NCBI GenBank assembly: GCA_029204225.1
Contig: CM055101.1
Location: forward strand, 35,455,648 to 35,519,647
Reading direction: 5' to 3'
DNA length: 64,000 bases
DNA from: Diphasiastrum complanatum
Taxonomy: Eukaryota > Streptophyta > Lycopodiopsida > Lycopodiales > Lycopodiaceae
Positions 42,851 to 53,146 of the stretch are shown one piece after another. Each line of letters opens with the position of its first letter. The first letter of the stretch is position 1. The translations under genes were made by a program, and so were the position numbers. The notes beneath the pieces are model-generated. The model ran no database searches and was not told the DNA's origin. It saw only the letters and a list, made by a program, of their open reading frames with translations.

Positions 42851-43596
42851 TGTAGTGGGTTTCTTTCCTTGCCTAACCTGAATCCAAGATATAGTCAATC
42901 TAGCATCAAAGAGACGGAGTTAGTTGTCACGCATAGATTCGTTCCCATGAGAGCGATAATATAGTTCAGATTTCAACATGAATAGAGGATTCACATCTAA
43001 CTCTAACATCCATTAACCCTACGATCCATTAACACTACGCATCCACAACAAAGATAGCTTACTCTCTCTCTCTCTCTCTCTCTCCCCCTTTCTCTCTCAT
43101 AAAAAGTATAATAACATGCAATCCCAATAACATTCAGATCCAACAATTGATAAATCCAAAGAAAGCATGAGAGATGGAGGAAAAATGATAGAGAACAAAG
43201 ACATTCATCAATCCATTTATGAAGAGAATCAATCTGCTTTATTGAAATGAGGAAATGAATATGTGTAGGAACTCGAGTTGGTCCCTTTTTATAATAGAGA
43301 GGGGGACCCTGACCTCTGAATCTTATTGGTCCATTTCTGCCTCCCTAATTATTCAAATTTAAAAAAACGTGGAAACCATCCAAATTGGAGGGAAATCCAA
43401 CTTTATTCACTAACTTGACATTTAGGCCCTGCGACATTAAAAGTCCCGCAAAAAGGCCTAAAGTCCTTTTATTGACTTTCTAATTAATCAAATAACTATG
43501 TGATCATCGGGTTGAACTTACACACGCAGGGTGCCAAATCCCTTTCACTTATTAACTAGGGTTAGGGTTTCCTTGGGATCCACAAACTCTCCAACA
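42851..43596 (-). repeat. 3' LTR of the gypsy element
   Basis: 746 bp. Sense ends TGTTGGAGAGTT…CCACTACA (TG…CA). On the plus strand it contains a CT microsatellite at 43,065-43,085 and, on the sense strand, ATTATAAAAAGGG (about 43,300-43,288) as a likely TATA box. It differs from the 5' LTR by scattered substitutions and a shorter microsatellite there, so the insertion is old relative to the chromovirus. Confidence 0.9.
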
Positions 43597-43639
43597 ATAT
43601 TCCCTACCAAAACTGGTGGTGGTCCCATGACACCTACGA

Positions 43640-45225
43640 GATGTAGTTATTGGGGACTTTTATTGGCTTTGCGCCGAAACTTTATTAAATGGTACTGCAC
43701 CTTCTCCATAAAGTCGAGGCGGGCAGTATTAAAATCTAAATTATGGGACAAAAAACAATGATGGGCTCCTGCAATCCACTTTGAGGTCCAAGATGTGAAG
43801 CGAGATTCCGAGGAGTCTTCCATCATTGCTGCACGAAAATATAAACGAGCAACCAGCAACTGATCTTTGATATTCTCTGAGGCCATCTGCTTATTTGGAT
43901 CGAATGCCAGAGGAGGGAGGCAATCGTCCCATCTGGTTGTCACTGATGCCAACAGAGTTAAATCTTTTGCAAACATTGCTGTCGCACTGTGGGATCTGGA
44001 GAGTGGACATACTCTCGTTGGTACGCCTTTAAGGTCCGGTGAAAATCTACTGATATTGTCCGCCTGTAGGGCTGATGGATGATTGGCCAATCAGGCGTAT
44101 GGATTGCGATCTTGTCCATAGCCAATCCCAAATCTTTCCATTTATTCCTTCTCGACATTGGCACATAATAGGGATCTACCCGCAATTGGCGAGAGCTGGC
44201 CACATAACTCCTGATTGATTTCGGAGTTTTTTCAAAAACGGTAATTCTCCATGTCGGCTGCTCTCCCAATGCAGGTATTTTGTCCACTTCTTTGCCGGCC
44301 TCTATCTCGGAGGTCTTGAACTTAAGGACCCATACACCACGCGAGGACTCATGCAAATGTTGCTTTAAGAAATTATGGATCTGGTCCTCGACGTTGATGG
44401 GCCTTCTGAATAGCGGTGTGGTCCTTGATGAGGATGAATCCGCTGACTATGTGAATTGGAGGCCTGGTGGGACGACTCGGCCGGTGCTTTTTCATAGACC
44501 GAAAGCACAGAATCCAGGTGGAAGCCATGGATTTTGTTTTCCAAGTGAGAGGCGGCTAGAAGAGACAACAAGGAACCAGCACCGAACTGCTGCTTAGTAT
44601 TGCTCTTAATAGCTCATTTGAGCTCACCAGAAACAATCTTGAATCAGTTATATGGTTTAAGAGGGGCTTTGGCTAGCTTGGTATAGGACTCAACTATCCT
44701 ATGGAGGATCTGTGAAGTGATGCAGTCTTTCCTGAGGTTGCCAACCATCAAGAAGTTATCCAATACCTGGACAGCAACGTGTATGGAAGGCTCAGTGATG
44801 GCATCAAGGAGGTATCCGTCATTGGTCCAATGCAGATCGTTGGTTAGGTCAATGTAAGACTTTATGGCCTGTTTGGCCTGTTTATGAATGGGTGAGGCTT
44901 GGGTTCCAGATGCTATACCTATGGCAGCAAGGGCGGCCTCAGTGACGCGCACCTTGTGTGTTGCTCCCTGAAAGGTGATATAAAATTTGAATTTCTCTTC
45001 CTTCCACGTACTGAAGGCAAGAGTGATGAAATCCATGTTGATTCTCCCATAAAAGGCTCTCTCATAAATACCCATTGCGGTAAGCAGAGGCTCCGCAAGG
45101 GTCATCCACTGAGTGACCATGCTTGTGCTAGGAAGGATAATTTCCGTTGCAGATGGGACATCACGATGGATAGTATAACGCGGAGACTAGGACGTATCTG
45201 TGGAAGACATGATGATCAGAAATGA
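43640..45225 (-). pseudogene. extra ORF region downstream of integrase, function unknown
   Basis: Sense-strand open frames lie between integrase and the 3' LTR. One starts at 45,210 (MSSTDTS, followed by a TAG) and continues at 45,120-44,644 for 158 codons (VTQWMTLAEPLLTAMGIYER, YITFQGATHKVRVTEAALAA). Others lie at 44,571-44,365, 44,356-43,958 (132 codons, GVWVLKFKTSEIEAGKEV) and 44,090-43,647 (147 codons). Together they look like one gene of about 500 codons broken by frameshifts. Athila-type elements carry env-like or other extra genes at this place. I see no signal peptide or membrane span in the pieces and do not recognise the family. Confidence 0.5.
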
Positions 45226-46160
45226 AAAGTAAGATACGCGAAAGTATATCAGAAAGCAGTTCAAGAAGTTTGGAAGGCTTTGGTCGCGGGAAAAGTTCGC
45301 AAGAGCTTCGCTAGCACAAGTGAGGAATGAATCGAATTCAGCTAACTTATAGGTGAATTTGGAGGGTCCATTACATTGAATACTAGTTTGGCTGATCAGT
45401 TCTGAACCAAAATTTGCAGGCATGTACAGTATTGTGAAAATAGGCTATAAAAATCTCGGCGAAGGTTTCTAGGGATCTAAACCTATCAGGCGAACGTGTT
45501 TCAGGCCTGGCGAAGGATGAACCTTTGCCCAAGAGGGTCCTTTGCCCAGATACTGTCATAAATGCATTTTTCCACAATCTGAATCTATAGCCAACCTAAT
45601 TTTGACATTTTAAGATCATCTAGCATGTTAGCGAAGGTTCACAATGAGGGTAAGGTGCTCGGCGAAGGTTCCCAAAATGGCATATTGCTGATCATTCGCT
45701 TAGCTCAAAAAATGGATTTTTTTTGGCCAAGAACCTTCGCCCAACTCAAATTAGATAAATCTGAAATGGATGTACAGTCTGGAGGCTCAGCAAAAGTTTC
45801 TGATACTATAGGCTACATCTGACAAAAACAGAGATTTTCTAAGTCATTTTTCATTAAAAATACTGTTTTTCCTTTTTTTCATGCTGATGACTTTTCTGAC
45901 TTTTGCTCATCAGTCTTTTCTCATTTTTTACTGTCTTGTTGAAAAAAAAACTCTGAACAATCAAATATTGAAAACAAAAAATTGAAAAACAAATAAAATT
46001 AAAAATCATTGAGATCAGGCTTGTTGAATTGGCGGAGCAGACTGCCAAAACTTGCGTAATCGGCTGCCATCCACCGGAGTATCAAATCGTTTTCCATCAG
46101 TTCAAGATTTTTTTCACTTTTTAACTTCAATTTTTTTTTGACCAGCTTTATTTTGTACAT
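45226..46160 (-). other. noncoding spacer with repeated GCGAAGGTT motif
   Basis: Between integrase and the extra ORF. The motif (G)GCGAAGGTT or its complement occurs repeatedly (about 45,460, 45,508, 45,632, 45,660, 45,737), often preceded by CTC. The same motif recurs in the 5' leader at 51.0-51.4 kb. Confidence 0.6.
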
Positions 46161-46162
46161 CA

Positions 46163-47370
46163 ATGCAAGATCTCATGTTTTCAGATCCTTTTTGTGCAAT
46201 CGACGATCGTGCCATGCCTTGCGACGGGCTTTCTTTGTTGCTAATGCATGAACTGCCATCAATCGGGTTTCACATAATTTGTGCAACGCTTCATGACGTA
46301 GTTGTAAAGACTTATCATCATTTAACCGTTCTGTTGCTGCTATGCGTAAAGATGGAATTAAAAAATCAATCGGCATGACAACATCTTGACTATAAACCAG
46401 TTGAAAGGGTGTTTGATTTGTACTATTTTTGTAAGCGGTTATGAATGTCTATAATGCTGCATGCAGTTTATGTTCTCAATCAGACCGACTCGCCTTCAAC
46501 TGTCTTCGTCATAATAGTGCAGAGAATCTTATTGGAAGATTCATCTTGGCCATTCCCTCTAGGACAGTAAGGAGTGCTAAATCTATGTATAACAAAAAAA
46601 TCTTCCAGTAAATACTTTATTGTTTGATTAACAAAGTGTGTATCCCGGTCACTGACAATCTCGATCGGACATCCAAATCTGATTATAATATTTTCATAGA
46701 GAAACTTGGTCGTAGATTTCGCATCAGCAACTTTGACAGCTTTGGCTTCAACCCACTTGGTTATATAATCAGTTGCTATGATAATGTATCTGGCTTGAGA
46801 TCCTTGTGCGACAGTATGAATAGGACCAACATAATCCAGTCTCCATTTTTCAAATGGTGTTTGCGATAAAACTGGATGCAAGGGTTCATAGTTCTGTCTA
46901 GTAGGCCGTCGTGCTCGCTGACAAACATTACAAGTCCGAATAAAATTTTTTGTGTCCTTATGAAGCGTAGGTCACCAACAACCTGATTGCAAAAGTTTGC
47001 GAACAGTAATACATGTAAAGAAGTGTCCTCCGCCCATGCCATCATGTGAAAACATGATTAAATCTGGTACTTCATGCGGTAATATACATCTACGTAGAAT
47101 ATTGTCTGATCCACGACGATACAATTGTCCTACAATCAATTGATAAGGTTGAGCCTTATGAATCAATTGTCTCTTCTGTACTTTTGTCAAGGAGTCATTC
47201 GATTGTCCTAGCATCAAGTACTCAACAATATCCATTGCCCACTCAGGTACTGCTTCTACATAGAACAATGCAGCATCTGATAATTCATCATCCACTTCAG
47301 TATTAATTGGTGCGGATACGATTTGCGAAACGTGATCGGCTAGATAATGTTGCTTGCCCTTTTGAACCAT
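46163..47370 (-). pseudogene. gypsy integrase, frame-broken
   Basis: The zinc-binding N-terminus lies at 47,100-46,900 (FSHDGMGGGHFFTCITVRKL, then TCNVCQRARRPTRQ in the next frame). The catalytic core is open at 46,881-46,480: WRLDYVGPIHTVAQ (first Asp), IVSDRDTHFVNQ (second Asp) and CPRGNGQDESSNKIL (Glu). The C-terminal part follows at about 46,430-46,163 (PFQLVYSQDVVMPIDFLIPS, then a Lys/Arg-rich tail). Integrase would insert the cDNA. The core keeps its DDE residues, but the flanking frames are disrupted. Confidence 0.85.
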
Positions 47371-47386
47371 AATTCAAAAGTCAAAT

Positions 47387-48458
47387 TCAGTTAATAATAG
47401 TAACCATCTTGCAATACGTCCAGTGGTGATCCGTATAAAATGCAAAGTGCATTTCCATGAGATAATGACGAAATTTTCGAACAGAAAAAATCATGGCTAA
47501 CGCTTCACATTCTGTTGTTGAATAATTCTTCTCCGGATTTGTAAGCTGTCTGCTTGCAAATCGTATAGGATAGTCTTTCTTGTAATCACTTGGCTGCGTC
47601 AAAACTGATCCAATGGCATATTTCGAAGCATCCGTGTGAACATGAAATTCAATCGTCCAATCTGGAGAACGCAATATTGGTGCTGAAGTTAATTCTTTTT
47701 TTTAATTTTTCAAAGGCTTCTAATGCCTCTACTGTCCAAATAGGAACAACAGTCAGTTTGTATATAGGTCTTGCTAAATCCGCAAAGAAGATAATAAAAA
47801 TTCGATAGTAGTTCGCATGACCCATAAACACATAAACTCCACGAATCGTTGTTGGCAGTGGCAATTCCACAATAATCTTGATTTTAGAATAATCTGTGGC
47901 AATGCCATGTCTCGATATCACATGCCCAAGCACAACTCCGTGGGAAACCCATATCTGACATTTTTCTGGATTTAGAGAAATTTGATATTTGCGACATCTT
48001 TCAAATACTTTTTCCAATCGATCCAGGTGGTCTGTATCTGCACTATGGACTCCCAGGTCATCCAAGTAAACTTCAAGAAATTTTTGTAGATAATCTTTAA
48101 AAGAAAATTGCAGTACTCTTTGGAACGAACTTGGTGCATTACAGAGTCCAAACGGCATTACTTTGTAAGCATAGGTGCCCCATTCTGTTGCAAAAGCGGT
48201 TTTGTGGCGATCTACAGGTGCAATCTTAACCTGGTTGTAACCACTAAATCCGTCCAGAAAACTATACACTTCCGTTCCAGCAAGGCGATCCAAAATGCTT
48301 TCAGTAAAAGGTAACGGAAAGTGATCCTTCCGCGTCACTTTGTTCAACGCCTTGAGATTCACACAAATTCTCAATTTTCCATTGTTCTTAGGAACAATTA
48401 CAATCGGTGAGATCCATTTGGTATGTTCGATAGAACTTTGTAACATTTGGAACTGCAT
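47387..48458 (-). pseudogene. gypsy reverse transcriptase and RNase H
   Basis: A 269-codon open frame at 48,458-47,649 has WISPIVIVPKNNGKLRICV, TESILDRLAGTEVYSFLDGF (motif A; FLDG), VMPFGLCNAPSSFQRV (motif B) and FLEVYLDDLGVHS (motif C, YLDD). Then come CQIWVSHGVVLGHVIS and the connection domain. Around 47,680 the frame shifts into 47,674-47,387 with RNase H: HVHTDASKYAIGSVLTQ (catalytic Asp), ECEALAMIFSVRKFRHYL and FYTDHHW. All catalytic residues are readable; one frameshift separates the two domains. Confidence 0.9.
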
Positions 48459-49292
48459 CGGGTACTAAAAGTATGGTATGTTCGATAACTGATGTTGGAA
48501 TACCCTTCAGATCTTGATAAGTCCATGCAAAACAATCTTGATACTTAATAAGCAATATGCGGAGTGCTTGATACTGTTCAGGATAAGTTGTGAACCAACT
48601 TGTACAATCTTTTCCAGTTCTCCTGGTTCAGCAAGATTCATTGGCTGTGTCCTAGCTGGACCATCGTAAACATCTTTTGAGTCTAGCACGTGTTCTTCAG
48701 GTTCACGATGTGCTTTAGGTAACATGATAACCACATCATCCAATGTATAACGTTTAAAATACTCGGGCATATCATGCTGGACTATCTCTGCTTGTTTCTT
48801 TTCGAAAGGACTTGTCTTGGATCTTCGCTTAGCCTTTTTAGCAGGAATTGATCGTGGAGGTGATGACTTCCGAGACGATGATGTCTTGCTAGAATTCTGA
48901 CTTGTAGAATCATCCTCGACTTTTTCTTTGCCTTTATCCAGTAAGGGTGGCACATTCTCTGAATCAATCTTTTGAGAGAGATTTTCTCATTTCATGACCG
49001 TATTATAATGTTGCTTGGCTTCTTTCTTCGTCATTGACCCTGTGATTTTGTCTTCCTTCAATATAACTGCTTTGGACGATTTTATTGTTGGTTCATCAGG
49101 AACATTACGCACTCCAAATCTGGTCGGATCCATATGATTGAGAATTTGTTCATCCGTAAGTTCTGCATTGTTATCATAAGTCAAGGCATGACTCACATGT
49201 ATGAGATCATCTTCAATCGGATATGGTATAGGTTCCGTTAATATCCAGGCTACATTCAGCACATTCAATGGAAACATGATCGGTGTATCCAA
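48459..49292 (-). pseudogene. gypsy protease-RT linker and RT N-terminus
   Basis: Frames at 49,292-48,987 and 48,953-48,507 encode a polar, Lys/Ser-rich linker (KSSPPRSIPAKKAKRRSKT) with no enzyme motif. Near 48,560-48,480, read across frames, ILLIKYQDCFAWTYQDLKGI matches the start of gypsy reverse transcriptase domains, with the typical FAW-Y-D--G element. Stops and frame changes break continuity. Confidence 0.65.
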
Positions 49293-50217
49293 AGTTCGAT
49301 ATAATACTGATTATCTTGTTGACACATATATTCTGATGGACAATCAATCGTTGCAAGAGCTTCATTCCAGTTGACAGTATCTGTTTGAGAATCGTAATGA
49401 AGTCCCAAATTTTTCTCTAGATGGTCACAAGTATGATCCGTTGTTGATGAATCATCATCCTCTTTTTGAACTACTAGTTTGATAGTCCAAGTTGCAGGAT
49501 CAACTTTGACTGCACGTTCACGATTTTCAAAAGTGATTTTTCCAGTACCCCAGTTATTAATTACTTGCGCAACTTGTAACCATGGACGTTCCAATAGGAC
49601 TCGGTAGACATTTGGCGCATCTAGTAAGTCCATTACTACGAAAGTAATAACGAACTGTACTCCCGCAATTCTGACATGTATATCTTCAACCATTCTTCAC
49701 GGACGAACTGTCGTTTGATCAGCTAGCTTAATGGCAAAAGACGCAGTATCTTTGTAAAGCCCTATTTTGCACATAGCTTTGTAGAAATCAAGTTAATTCT
49801 TGAACCACCATCTATCACGGTTGCTTCCTTAGAAAATTTTTGTTCACTTTCCCAAGCGGCTCCGACATGGAGTACTTCATTAGGTTCTTCAAATCCAATA
49901 CAAAAAAGTGGCTCCTGATGGACTTTTGGTTCTACTTGAACTAACTTTTGTGCTAAGACTTCTTTTGCTTTTGGCACCAACTTCAGGAACTCTCCCAATA
50001 AAATATTAATCTTACTAGATAAAATATTCATGAGCAATTTTGTTTGCGGCGCTTTCGATTCAGTTATCTTGAAGGGTTTTTCATGATGATGCAACTGATC
50101 ATTCATATCTGTGCGTGAATTTCTTGGTGGCTGCAATGGTGAAGAATGAATTTCGGTTGTTGTTTTAGCAGCTTCCAGTTCCTCTTCTTCTTGTAGATGT
50201 TTAATCCACTGCCTCAT
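49265..50217 (-). pseudogene. gypsy aspartic protease region
   Basis: The 50,217-49,762 frame ends with ATVIDGGSRINLISTKLCAK, the protease active-site segment (DGGS in place of the DSGS/DTGS of other lineages, as known in Tat/Athila elements). After a frame break, 49,693-49,265 supplies the second half: VQFVITFVVMDLLDAPNVYR and VLLERPWLQ (normally LLGRPWL; Gly replaced by Glu). The protease would cleave Gag-Pol. Confidence 0.8.
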
Positions 50218-50219
50218 AT

Positions 50220-50985
50220 CCTAATATCTTCTTTTTTCTGCATGAAGATTGGGATAGACTCCAGATGCTGTTGGTGTATCGTTCAATGGTATAGAATCAG
50301 TAGGTACTGGATCCGTCACTAGTTCTTTCTGCTTCTGTGCTCTGGTGACCACCATCAAGGGTACACTTGATTTATTCTAAACTACTAGTCTTTGCTTGAT
50401 TGTTATCAAATTTACAGGTGCTGTAGCTGGTGGTGGCTTTGGTCTTGCTGGATAGTCTTTATAGCAATGCCCATAACCACAGTCACGACAGAATGGTACA
50501 AATTTTTCTTTATTTGGACATTCTGCAACTCTGTGATTTTCTCCAAAGGCAAAGCATCCAAGCGGTGCTCTGGTCCAGTTTCTAGAGGCTTGTTGTTGTG
50601 CGGCAACATAAATAGCATATTGTTCTGAAGATCCACCTTCTTGATCATTACCATAGTTAGGCTAAACGTTCCGGGTATCCAAGAGCAAATTGTCGAGGTC
50701 TGGCTGCTGGATTTCCTCCATACTGTGGTTCTCGATATCCCATTTGGGGATACCGTTGCTGAATAATTCGAGGATTGAAGTTGCAAAAAGCAGTCTCATG
50801 ATCAAGCGAATTACACAAATGGCATACACTGATTTTCATTCGTTTTTTCAATTGAGGACACTCATTCACTGTGTGATTTCCTGTACAAATAGAACACTTG
50901 ATATTTTCCCAAAAGTCTTCGCAAACTTCTCAAGTTTTTTGTTCGCTTTCTGTGGAAATCTTAAAATACAGTTGTTGTAGTTTGG
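50220..50985 (-). pseudogene. gypsy gag C-terminus with several zinc knuckles
   Basis: In sense order: CSICTGNHTVNECPQ (about 50,897-50,855), CHLCNSLDHETAFCN (about 50,830), a Pro/Arg/Gln-rich spacer, a knuckle-like CFAFGENHRVAEC with one Cys replaced (about 50,550), and FCRDCGYGHCYKDYP (about 50,480). These C-x2-C-x4-H-x4-C type repeats bind RNA in the nucleocapsid. The capsid part upstream is not recognisable, so the gag N-terminus has been lost or is too diverged. Confidence 0.75.
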
Positions 50986-51702
50986 CGAGGGTAAAAATTA
51001 AGATTTACTATGATTTGGACAAGAAGAATCTTCGCCGAACTCAAAAATAGTATTTTACTTTATATAAAATGTTCTAGAAACTCGACGAAGGTTTTGGCGA
51101 AGGATCAAGAGTAATACTGGTATTTTGGCAAAAATATGACAATATGACAACTGATCTTCTGAAAACCCTTCTATTTTTTGTATTATTCTTTGCCGACCTG
51201 GCAGTAGATAGATTTGAATCACACCTATGCACAGTGAATCGGACGTTCTTTTTCTGTATTTTTAGGGTTTTGGTGATTTTTTGACGATTTTTCTGATGTT
51301 TTTGGATATCTGCTAGGAATTAATCTTCGCCCTTCAAACTGAAGGTTCTGTGATAAAAACCAAAGGTGTTTGCAACTCGACGAAGGTTTTCTGAAAGAGG
51401 GCAAAAAATATCAGCTCTGATGACGATTTTTATCTCTTTTTGACCAAAATCTGACAGATTTGACCGATTTTTGTTATTTTTTCTGATATCTCAAATCCAA
51501 ATGGATCTTAAGATTGGTGATCTGAATAGCTTTCCCTGTTCAACAATCAGATTAGATTTCAAACAAGCAAATCCACTCAAATCAAGAAAAATCACTCCCA
51601 AACTAACCCTAAATGCAGATCTGACACTATTCATGCCACAACAAGATGCCTAATGCAAGCTAACCATCCACATAACATGCTGCAATATGAAAAATTGGCA
51701 TA
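50986..51702 (-). other. gypsy 5' leader with GCGAAGGTT motifs
   Basis: Noncoding sequence between primer site and gag zinc knuckles. Contains repeated CTCGACGAAGGTTTT, GGCGAAGGAT and CTTCGCC (about 51,030, 51,082, 51,097, 51,328, 51,378). The capsid-coding part expected here is missing. Confidence 0.5.
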
Positions 51703-51722
51703 GCTCCCCGGCAACGACACCA
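51703..51722 (-). promoter_or_regulatory. primer-binding site, tRNA-Asp type
   Basis: The minus strand reads TGGTGTCGTTGCCGGGGAGC a few bases inside the 5' LTR. It matches the 3' end of plant tRNA-Asp (complement of CCCCGGCAACGGCGCCA) apart from two or three positions. This primer is characteristic of Athila/Tat-type elements. Confidence 0.8.
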
Positions 51723-51726
51723 AAAT

Positions 51727-52250
51727 TGTAGTGGATTTTTTTCCTTGCCTAACCTGAATCCAAGATCTAGTCAATCTAGTATCAAAGAGATGGAGTTAGT
51801 TGTCACGCATAGATTCATTCCCATGAGAGCAATAGTATAGTTCAGATTTCAACATGAATGGAGGATTCACATCTAACTCTAACATCCATTAACCCTACGA
51901 TCCATTAACACTACGCATCCACAACAAAGATAGCTTTCTCTTTCTCTCTCTCCCTTTCTCTCTCATAAAAAGTATAATAACATGCAATCCCAATAACATT
52001 CAGATCCAACAATTGATAAATCCAAAGAAAGCATGAGAGATGGAGGAAAAGTGATAGAGAGCAAGGACATTCATCAATCCATTTATGAAGAGAACCAATC
52101 TGCTTTATTGAAATGAGGAAATGAACATGTGTAGGAACTCGAGTTGGTCCCTTTTTATAATAGAGAGGAGGACCCTGGCCTCTAAATCCTATTGGTCCAT
52201 TTTTGCCTTTCTAATTATTCAAATTTAAAAAAGAGTAGGAACCATTCAAA
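51727..52250 (-). repeat. gypsy 5' LTR, inner part (interrupted)
   Basis: Matches 42,851-43,375 of the 3' LTR. The CT tract is shorter here (about 51,940-51,960). Broken at 52,250 by the Copia element. Confidence 0.88.
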
Positions 52251-52936
52251 TGTGAAAGTACTGTACTTTAGGACCATAAATGGATCTACAAAAGATCCAC
52301 AAGAGTGATTGGATGCTTGCTTAACAATCTACACAAAAAAGTTGATCTAGATTGGCAATTTGACAAACAACAAGCATTAACAATCAAAAGCATTAATAAA
52401 CATTGAAATCCGAGCCCACACGTGTGTACTACAGTGTGTAGTACGGCCTTCAACCTGAGAAACAAGTAGAAATTGATTTGGTTTCATTTGGATCACAAAA
52501 ACTCAATGTACATAGTGAACTAGCTTGAGATTGCCAATGAGCTCCAAAAATTTTCTATCTTCTCACTATGGAGAGAGGGAATACATAGCAAATTCGACTT
52601 CCTTCTTGAAGTTAGGTGGATTTCCAGCATGTAATAAGGAAGTTAACTCACTCTCCTTGACCTAAAATGAAACCCTAGTCTATTTCCTAGAGTTATGCTT
52701 GGTAGGTAGCTAGTTGGTCAAATTTTCACCTTAAACTTAGGTGTAGGTCCTATAAAGTAGAGATGACCACCAAATAGACATGACCAACTCTCTTGACTTG
52801 ACCTAACCTACATTAGGATGGGTTTCCCACGTGGCATCATGGCCTCACGTGTGGGACCCACTTGTGTACACAATTTACACTATTCTACATGGTTTTTGAT
52901 CAAGCTAGATTTGCCAATTTTTGGCAATTCTTCACA
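52251..52936 (-). repeat. Copia 3' LTR
   Basis: 686 bp; sense TGTGAAGAATTGCC…GTACTTTCACA, TG…CA with 6-base inverted ends TGTGAA/TTCACA. I count roughly ten differences from the other LTR, that is, about 98.5% identity. Confidence 0.9.
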
Positions 52937-52948
52937 CTCCTCCTCAAA
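52937..52948 (-). promoter_or_regulatory. Copia polypurine tract
   Basis: The minus strand reads TTTGAGGAGGAG directly before the 3' LTR; plus-strand primer site. Confidence 0.8.
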
Positions 52949-53146
52949 TTTAGCTTGATCTATTTACAACTCTCTTGATAGATGAATGAAAGCCTTTAGA
53001 AGTGTCTAAAAAATCCAGCTACAAACAAGGAACTTTTGAGACTCCAATAGAGAATGATGTCCATGAAGGATCTTTCACCACCTCTTAGAGGATCCCCTAC
53101 AAGATGTTCCATAAATGTGTCTATATACATGTAGCACACTTCAAAA

